Of a stretch of 56,824 bases of DNA, positions 51,710-56,824 are shown piece after piece (position 1 is the first letter of the stretch; each line of letters starts with the position of its first letter). The DNA lies in the NCBI GenBank assembly GCA_910576545.1, contig CAJTKM010000022.1:1-56824 (forward strand), written 5' to 3'. The notes under the pieces were generated by a model. It saw nothing but the letters and a program-made list of their open reading frames with translations, was not told the origin of the DNA and searched no databases. Both the position numbers and the translations under genes were made by a program. Source of the DNA: Lachnospiraceae bacterium (GTDB taxonomy: Bacteria > Bacillota > Clostridia > Lachnospirales > Anaerotignaceae).

Positions 51710-51742
51710 ATAGAAGCCGCCGATAACAGCGGCAGAAAATAT

Positions 51743-51816
51743 CGAGGCGTGGCTCAGCTTGGTAGAGCGCTACATTAGGGATGTAGAGGTCGCAAGTTCA
51801 AATCTTGTCGCCTCGA
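51743..51816 (+). tRNA. tRNA-Pro (anticodon AGG)
   Basis: The 74-base cloverleaf has acceptor arms CGAGGCG and CGCCTCG with discriminator A, D stem GCTC/GAGC, anticodon stem CTACA/TGTAG with loop TTAGGGA (U33, A34 G35 G36, G37) and T arm GCAAG-TTCAAAT-CTTGT. The anticodon AGG reads CCU, and G37 is usual for tRNA-Pro. CCA is not encoded. A34 would normally be converted to inosine by TadA. It is a single gene with its own promoter and terminator. Confidence 0.9.
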
Positions 51817-51823
51817 TGGTCAG

Positions 51824-51852
51824 GAATGTCGGAAATCCGACATTCTTTTTTT
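51824..51852 (+). terminator. Terminator of the tRNA gene
   Basis: GAATGTCGGA pairs with TCCGACATTC, followed by seven T. Confidence 0.9.
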
Positions 51853-52174
51853 GTGTAGAGAAAACCACGCGATAGCCGCGCGGTTCAAAAGAGCCTTCTG
51901 GCGATGAGGAAGACAGAAAAACTCCATTCGATTATAATAAAAGTGCGGTCAGCCAACTGCACAAAAGAATCGAAGGGAGGACATTAAGAAATGGGTCTTA
52001 ATGACATAAATAAATTATTACATACGAGCTGTAATTCAGGCATTTATTGCTGAAAGCATTCGGGAAAGCCCTAATTTTAGTAAAACCGCATATTGAATTT
52101 GTGCCGCAAAAATGAGAAAATAAACGGGTATAGAGGGAACGGGGAAACATCCCGTAAAAACGGAAGGAGATACT
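51853..52174. other. glmU upstream region with a possible tiny leader ORF
   Basis: The 322-base region holds an AACCACGCG/CGCGCGGTT hairpin (about 51866-51888), a TATAAT at about 51933 with only a weak -35 (AAGACA), and a 20-codon frame at 51991-52053 (MGLNDINKLLHTSC...) with GGGAGG ten bases upstream. A second hairpin GGGGAAACATCCC lies near 52142. Nothing here matches a known riboswitch or the glmS ribozyme. Confidence 0.35.
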
Positions 52175-53545
52175 ATGGAAAACTTGAAAGCAATCGTGCT
52201 GGCGGCGGGCGAAGGTTCCCGCATGAAATCGAAAACACCAAAGGTTCTGCATAAAATACTGAATAAAACCATGCTGGATTATGTGATTGAAGCGGCGCGG
52301 GGCTGTGGTGCGGAGGCAGTCTGCGTTGTGGTTGGGCATAAAGCGGAAGAAGTGAAGGCGGGCATTGCGTGCGGCGGTGTGGAGTTCGTGCTGCAGGAGG
52401 AGCAGAAGGGGACAGGACATGCGGTCATGATGGCGGCAGATTTTATAGAGGATGATAAGGACATGTTGATCCTGTACGGAGATACGCCGCTGATGCAGGG
52501 GGAATCCCTGATGCGTCTTGCGGAAATTCACCATGCAGAGGGCAACGGCGTAACGGTTGTTTCCGCCGTATTGGACGACCCGACAGGCTACGGGCGCATT
52601 GTGAGGGATTCTGCGGGGAATTTCCGGAAAATCGTGGAGCATAAGGACGCATCTGCCCGGGAACGCGGCATACAGGAAATCAATACAGGCATTTATATTT
52701 TTAATGGCAGGGCGCTGAGGGAATCTTTGCAAAAGCTGGGCAGCCAAAATGCACAGGGGGAATATTACCTGACCGACTGTTTGGAAAGTATATTGCTGGA
52801 CGGCGGCAGGGTCGGCGTTGTGACGGCGGAAGATGCGGACGAGTTTTTTGGCGTCAATTCACGCGTGCAGCTGGCAGAAGCGGCAGGAATCATGCGGGAG
52901 CGCGTGAACCGTAAACATATGGAAAACGGTGTGACAATCATTGACCCTGCAAATGCCTATATCGACCCGGGTGTAAAAATCGGTATGGATACGGTCATAT
53001 TGCCGGGCTGTGTGCTGGAAGGGGATACCGTCATTGGGGAGGATTGTGAGGTTGGCCCGCATACCCGCCTGACAGACATGAAGCTCGGGAATGGCGTAAA
53101 AATACAACAGACGATAGCACTTGAATCGGAAATCGGGGATGGTGCGGTCGTGGGGCCGTTTGCTTATATCCGTCCGAACTGCCATATTGGCAACCGTGTA
53201 AAGGTCGGGGATTTTGTGGAGGTGAAGAATTCCACAATCGGCGATGGAACAAAAATTCCGCATCTATCTTATGTTGGCGATACGGATGCAGGTGAGAGAA
53301 TCAATTTTGGCTGTGGGAGCATTATGGTAAACTATGACGGCAAGAAAAAGCACCGCACGACAGTTGGCAATGACGTATTTGTGGGCTGCAATGTAAACCT
53401 TGTTGCGCCGGTAACGGTGGAACAGGGCGCATATATCGCGGCAGGTTCCACCATTACGAAGGATGTGCCAGAGGACGTGCTGGCGGTGGCAAGGGCAAGA
53501 CAGCAGGTGATTAAGGGCTGGAAGGAAAAACGCTTTGAAAAGTAA
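52175..53545 (+). CDS. glmU: Bifunctional GlmU: GlcN-1-P acetyltransferase / GlcNAc-1-P uridyltransferase
   Basis: The 456-residue protein has the full length: an uridyltransferase domain (AIVLAAGEGSRMKSKTPKVL, QKGTGHAVM, YGDTPL) and a left-handed beta-helix acetyltransferase domain with hexapeptide repeats (DTVILPGCVLEGDTVIGEDC) and KIPHLSYVGDTDAGERINFG. It makes UDP-GlcNAc for peptidoglycan, the substrate of MurA. GGAAGGAGATACT precedes the ATG. Downstream genes of the usual glmU-prs pair are missing here; the accessory region begins instead. Confidence 0.97.
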   Translation: MENLKAIVLAAGEGSRMKSKTPKVLHKILNKTMLDYVIEAARGCGAEAVCVVVGHKAEEVKAGIACGGVEFVLQEEQKGTGHAVMMAADFIEDDKDMLILYGDTPLMQGESLMRLAEIHHAEGNGVTVVSAVLDDPTGYGRIVRDSAGNFRKIVEHKDASARERGIQEINTGIYIFNGRALRESLQKLGSQNAQGEYYLTDCLESILLDGGRVGVVTAEDADEFFGVNSRVQLAEAAGIMRERVNRKHMENGVTIIDPANAYIDPGVKIGMDTVILPGCVLEGDTVIGEDCEVGPHTRLTDMKLGNGVKIQQTIALESEIGDGAVVGPFAYIRPNCHIGNRVKVGDFVEVKNSTIGDGTKIPHLSYVGDTDAGERINFGCGSIMVNYDGKKKHRTTVGNDVFVGCNVNLVAPVTVEQGAYIAAGSTITKDVPEDVLAVARARQQVIKGWKEKRFEK

Positions 53546-53757
53546 ACGGCAGAAGGATTGACAGGGGGTGCTTTGCCAGCTAAGGCGAAATACAATTCAG
53601 CGTGTCAAAAAAAGGCGGCGCTGTGAAAAAAAGTCTGTAAATTTGAATCTTCTGTCCGGATGAAAAATATTGGAATCTCAAGGTTTTTTCCAAAATGAGG
53701 ATTTGGCATATTTTCCGGAAGTTTGTTAGCAGAACCAGAACTGGCATGTCAGATGGA

Positions 53758-53796
53758 AGGAGTCGAAGGTAATTTTACCTTCGGCTCCTTCGTGTT
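53758..53796 (+). terminator. Hairpin upstream of the HTH gene (terminator-like)
   Basis: GGAGTCGAAGGTAA pairs with TTACCTTCGGCTCC with one mismatch, followed by TTCGTGTTTT. It lies between glmU and the HTH gene. Confidence 0.5.
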
Positions 53797-53810
53797 TTGG
53801 GGGTGCTGAA

Positions 53811-54221
53811 ATGAAAAGAAAGGAACCGTTTGTAATGGTGGAAAGCAGGATTTTACAGTCGGGAGAATTGTCTGTTTATGAAAAGACAGTTTATTGTGTG
53901 CTGTGCAGCTTTGCGGATAATAAAACAGGGATCTGTTATCCATCTTATGAAACGATAGCGGCAAGGGCTGGCTGTTCCGGAAGGAAGGCGATAGCCTGCA
54001 TTGAAATATTGGCTGAAAAAGGGCTGCTGAGAAAGGAAGAACGGGCAACGAAAAATGGCGGAAATAAGACAAATATTTATTATCTGCATGGGGATATGGA
54101 TGGAGATTCTGGTGAGCCGGATGCACTGGCTTTGAAAGGGAATGCACCTGAGTCACCAAGCAGTGGTGGGTCAGATGCACAAAGCAATGCATCCGATTCC
54201 GTTTTTCAAAAGCTCTTTTGA
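53811..54221 (+). pseudogene. HTH (replication-initiator-like) protein gene, 3' end replaced by IS remnant
   Basis: The frame has 136 codons. Residues about 20-95 form a winged HTH of the HTH_36 type (LSVYEKTVYCVLCSFADNKT, CYPSYETIAARAGCSGRKAI, LAEKGLLRKEER), common in plasmid and conjugative-element replication proteins. After a low-complexity Ser/Gly/Asp stretch the frame runs into antisense IS3 sequence near 54190 and stops (SVFQKLF). The normal C-terminal part is absent. GGGGGTGCTGAA precedes the ATG. Confidence 0.7.
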
Positions 54222-54780
54222 AAGTATCCATAACAAGCCCTGCGTCTGCCTTTGCTGAAAGCTTCCATGAGATTACTTTTCTGGAGAACAAATCCATGAT
54301 GATGCACAAATGATACCATTTCCCCTCTGCCTTAAGGTAAGTGATATCGCTTACCCATACAAGGTCAGGGGCTTTTAAGGAAAAATTCCGGTTCAGATAG
54401 TCTGTACAATCCCCGTTGTCACTGTGTTTTGTACTGCCGGAAGGCTTTACGGTGGACATTTGAGGCAGCTGCAGGGATTTCATCAGGCGGTACACTCTGC
54501 CAACACTGATGTGAATGCCATAATCACGCTTTAAGACATAAGCAATCTTATAAGCACCAAGCCGTTTGTTGTGTTCGGCATGGATGCGGAGGATGAAAGA
54601 AGCAATCCTCTGATTTTCTTTGGTGCGTGGTGCGGGTTCGGAGGAGAAATGCTTATAGTAAGAACTCCGGTTAATCCTGAGAACCCTGCATAAGGTTTTG
54701 ATTGTATGCTGAAACCTTAGTTTGTGGACAGCATTTAGTCGCTGTTTGAGTGTGGCGTGAATATGGCAATCGCTTTTTTT
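54195..54780 (-). pseudogene. IS3-family transposase orfB, truncated in the DDE domain
   Basis: The -1 frame relative to orfA reads TLKQRLNAVHKLRFQHTIKT, then NKRLGAYKIAYVLKRDYGIH (HTH_21-type), then LVWVSDITYLKAEGKWYHLC with the first catalytic Asp of the rve domain, and FSRKVISWKLSAKADAGLVM. It stops matching a transposase after KRAFEKRN; the second Asp and the Glu are missing, so it is inactive. It has no own ATG near its start, consistent with production by frameshifting from orfA. Confidence 0.85.
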
Positions 54781-55022
54781 AGGATAAGGTTCTCCTCCTC
54801 AAGCTGGGCGTTGCGTTTTTGGAGTTCTTTGATCTGCTTTGCGGTAAGGACTTCGCCGTTATCCATTTCAACCGTGGAGTATTGCTTGATCCATTTCGCA
54901 AGGGCAGATTGGGAAACGCCGTATTCCTTGCAGAGCTGGGTTTGTGTTTTGCCGTTTTGATGAAGGGAAACAAGTGATTTCTTGAATTCTTCATCGTACT
55001 TGGTGTAATTATTTGTAGCCAT
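54735..55022 (-). CDS. IS3-family transposase orfA
   Basis: The 95-residue protein starts MATNNYTKYDEEFKKSLVSL, with the IS3 orfA HTH (GKTQTQLCKEYGVSQSALAK) and a leucine-zipper coiled coil (KQIKELQKRNAQLEEENLIL). It ends KKAIAIFTPHSNSD beyond the A7G frameshift site. AAGGAGGGTTCTT precedes the ATG at 55022. It may still be expressed but has no intact partner here. Confidence 0.88.
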   Translation of the reverse strand: MATNNYTKYDEEFKKSLVSLHQNGKTQTQLCKEYGVSQSALAKWIKQYSTVEMDNGEVLTAKQIKELQKRNAQLEEENLILKKAIAIFTPHSNSD

Positions 55023-55081
55023 AAGAACCCTCCTTTTATGTGTATAACTAATTGTAACAGATAGTTTATATATGTGTCCAC

Positions 55082-55993
55082 TTTTATAATATAGATCCAA
55101 TTTTGGCATTGAAGAAAGACGGGACATTATATCAAGTAAAATTTTTTGAATTATTTGGGATATACCCAGATTCACCATATACAGAAGTCATAGCGGAAAA
55201 TGTTATCGAGATTTCTGGGAACTCTTATTTGAAAGAAAATGGAGAGCTTTATAGTCTTTGCCGGTCAGTTAATGTTGATATGCAGACAACTACGAAACTT
55301 GTTGCAAATAATGTTATAAGTTTTGCAGGAAACGGCCCAGCGATGAGGAGCCATGCAAACAGTGCATATGGCAACAGCGGTTTGCTTGTGTATATTACAA
55401 AAGACCATGTCCTGCATTATGGAACAGAAGAAGAAATTTTGCAAGGATTTCAAAAGGTTTATTATCATAATGGGGCTTACTTTGCGGTAACAGATGATAA
55501 TGATCTATATGGCTGGGGAGAAAATACATATGGGCAAGTTGGCAATGGTTTTCACTATGATGATTATCTCCCGGTGACGCTAGTGCCAGGGGACGCTGAA
55601 GTACCATCAATAAAAGTTTTGGCATATACGGCGAAACCAGAACTGATTTTTCAAAATGTCAAAGAAATGTATTTCGAGAAAAACTGCATCTATGCAAGAG
55701 ATGGAAAAGGAGATTTATGGCAGTGGGGAGATGCACCAGTAGGATTTTATGCTCCTGTGCGCAATAACACATATTATATGAATGAAGCGGTTTCGCCGGA
55801 GCAAAAATATTGCGTGCCACGCAGAAGTGAAAAAATACAGCCGGAATATAAAAATTTGAGTAATATTAGATTTGGTGCGGATGGGTCGTTGTATATTACA
55901 TATTTAGATGTCACGGAGAAACTAGTCCAATTCCCAGTGAAGCAGATAGATATAATGCGTGACAGAGATAATAACCAACTAAATAATTCTTGA
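55082..55993 (+). pseudogene. RCC1-repeat protein, 5' end removed by the IS insertion
   Basis: The frame is open from the IS boundary: NIDPILALKKDGTLYQVKFF continues directly from the junction at 55081. RCC1-like beta-propeller blades are seen in ALKKDGTLY, LKENGELYSL, VTDDNDLYGWGENTYGQVGN and YARDGKGDLWQWGDAP. There is no plausible ribosome site at the first TTG (55103). Such proteins are often secreted and much longer, so the N-terminus with signal and further blades was probably lost. Confidence 0.75.
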
Positions 55994-56592
55994 AAAATAT
56001 GGAATGTAGAAAATTTACATCAAAGCGTCGGTACCAGCGCCGTCAGCAAAGCCGACGCTTTGGGGCTTTCCCCGCATTTTTGCTTCTGACCGGCACGGTC
56101 ACCAGCGCCGGTGCCAATTTACCAGCGTCGGCAGGAAATCCACGCGCTGCGGGGATTTGGGGGCTTTTTTCGGCGTACCGGCGCCGAAGTTTAACCAGCA
56201 AGCACTTTTTGCCTTATGAAATCCAAGATTTTTGTGTGAAGAAGTTGGGCAAAATCAGAGGGCTTTCTACCATGGGTTGGCGGAAAGCCTTTTCTTATAT
56301 AGCGTACTGCCGACAGCCCCCAATCTGCCCTCCTGTGGGTTCTTAGCGGTTTCTGGCATAAATCCCCAGCAGGGGTGGGAAAAAGCCAACAGACGGGCAC
56401 AAGGGGCTTGAGAGGGGACGTTGTTGCAAGGCTTGCATCCCCATGGCAGGACGCTGGTTATCCTGCTTTCTGAATGCCATTTCCATAGGGATATCGGACA
56501 GCCCCCAAACCTGCCCTCCTGTGCGGTTTTTATCGTTTCTGGCATAAACGTCTGCTGAACCTGAAAGGAGCCGACACGGGGCGGACAAGGGC
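55994..56592. other. 600-base intergenic region with hairpins and direct repeats, no gene
   Basis: AAAGCGTCGG (56022-56031) pairs with CCGACGCTTT (56052-56061). The motif ACCAGCGCCG or a variant (ACCAGCGTCG, ACCGGCGCCG) occurs four times in 56033-56190. A 50-base direct repeat lies at 56312-56362 and 56497-56548. Minus-strand frames over the repeat are short, overlap each other and have no ribosome site. Confidence 0.6.
56312..56548. repeat. Direct repeats of about 50 bp, 185 bp apart
   Basis: 56312-56362 and 56497-56548 share GACAGCCCCCAA, CTGCCCTCCTGTG and TTTCTGGCATAAA blocks with small differences between them. Confidence 0.75.
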
Positions 56593-56824
56593 TTACTCAG
56601 AGGGATTGCCCGGCTTTACGTTCGCCATCCTTTCGCGTGAACGGTAGACGTTCCACTGGTTCCTGCACTGGGGCGAGCAAAACTCGTTCCGGCTGTGGGT
56701 ATGGTAATATATCTTGCCGCAATGTTTGCAGACGCGGAGCGGGTGGGTATTGGCAGTCAAAAAAGCGCAATATGCAGTTTCGACAGCAGCTTTTAAGCTG
56801 TCAAAGCACCAGAACATTTCGGGG
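56593..56824 (-). CDS. Zinc-finger protein, C-terminal part (cut by window edge)
   Basis: The frame is open to the window end. The last 77 codons include LRVCKHCGKIYYHTHSRNEF and CSPQCRNQWNVYRSRER, a CxxC...CxxxC zinc finger near the C-terminus similar to DUF6076/CGNR-like proteins of mobile elements. An ATG at 56817 exists, but the reading frame continues upstream, so it is more likely internal. Function is unknown. Confidence 0.55.
   Translation of the reverse strand, partial: PEMFWCFDSLKAAVETAYCAFLTANTHPLRVCKHCGKIYYHTHSRNEFCSPQCRNQWNVYRSRERMANVKPGNPSE

Larger units (their letters stand above)
54195..55080 (-). mobile_element. IS3-family insertion sequence remnant (3' part deleted)
   Basis: Reading the minus strand, the left end TGGACAC begins at 55080, orfA follows from 55022, an A7G slippery stretch lies at 54780-54773, and orfB continues to about 54195, where it is cut within the DDE domain. 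The right end is missing. About 885 bases remain of an expected 1.2-1.4 kb. Confidence 0.8.

Noticed and set aside
53749-54495. Minus-strand 248-codon frame as one protein
   Set aside because: Only the first 100 or so codons are transposase; the rest is antisense to the HTH gene across the deletion junction.

Overview
The window looks like a chromosomal segment of a strictly anaerobic, probably spore-forming Clostridia, most likely of the Lachnospiraceae/Anaerotignaceae type (inference). Reasons: acyl-CoA dehydrogenase with EtfB/EtfA, Pta/AckA, an rplI-dnaB neighbourhood with a GdpP-type phosphodiesterase, a LonB-like membrane protease, a collagen-like spore-coat-type protein, a Firmicutes-type division cluster (murA, ftsQ, DUF881, sbp), and a tRNA-Pro with an A34 anticodon. 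The core is moderately GC-rich; both ends are AT-richer and mobile.

Layout. 1-4.15 kb is the right end of an integrative element: an ECF-type sigma factor (cut by the window edge) and an XRE repressor on the minus strand, a leader ORF containing an intrinsic terminator, a sigma region-4-like protein, a DUF6870 protein and a large serine recombinase. It abuts a collagen-like gene that lacks a C-terminal domain, so the element seems to have entered that gene. 4.9-11.3 kb is a catabolic unit: a PAS-AAA+ sigma-54 activator faces a clear -24/-12 promoter in front of acyl-CoA dehydrogenase, etfB, etfA and a GldA-like metal alcohol dehydrogenase. 11.4-19.9 kb holds tmcAL, a reduced CheA-like kinase, pta-ackA, yceD-rpmF, a candidate structured RNA, a REC-GGDEF cyclase and a PilZ protein. 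20-29.5 kb mixes AIM24, an aminotransferase, a YbaK-type deacylase, endonuclease III, a LysR regulator, an S41 protease, a P1 peptidase and several unrecognised genes.

29.6-32.8 kb is the murA-ftsQ-DUF881-sbp operon. 32.9-36 kb carries a D-threonine aldolase/D-serine dehydratase-like enzyme, a beta-lactamase-fold hydrolase and a sirtuin. 36.1-40.8 kb is MazG-like, gdpP, rplI, dnaB. 42.7-48.5 kb has rimO-pgsA-EamA, bioY, a zinc-ribbon membrane protein and lonB. 48.6-53.5 kb has three small unrecognised or DUF proteins, ridA, tRNA-Pro(AGG) and glmU. 53.6-56.8 kb is a second accessory region: an HTH gene cut at its 3' end by an IS3 remnant, a 5'-truncated RCC1-repeat gene, repeats, and the end of a zinc-finger gene.

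The most unusual signals are a family of hairpin-rich intergenic repeats with AAAGACCTTGG...CCAAGGTCTTT ends sitting inside metabolic operons (dehydrogenase/etfB, etfB/etfA, pta/ackA, rplI/dnaB), the sigma-54 control of the Etf module, the attenuator-like leader in the mobile element, and an unassigned structured RNA downstream of rpmF. I found no CRISPR array, no rRNA and no recognisable defence system.
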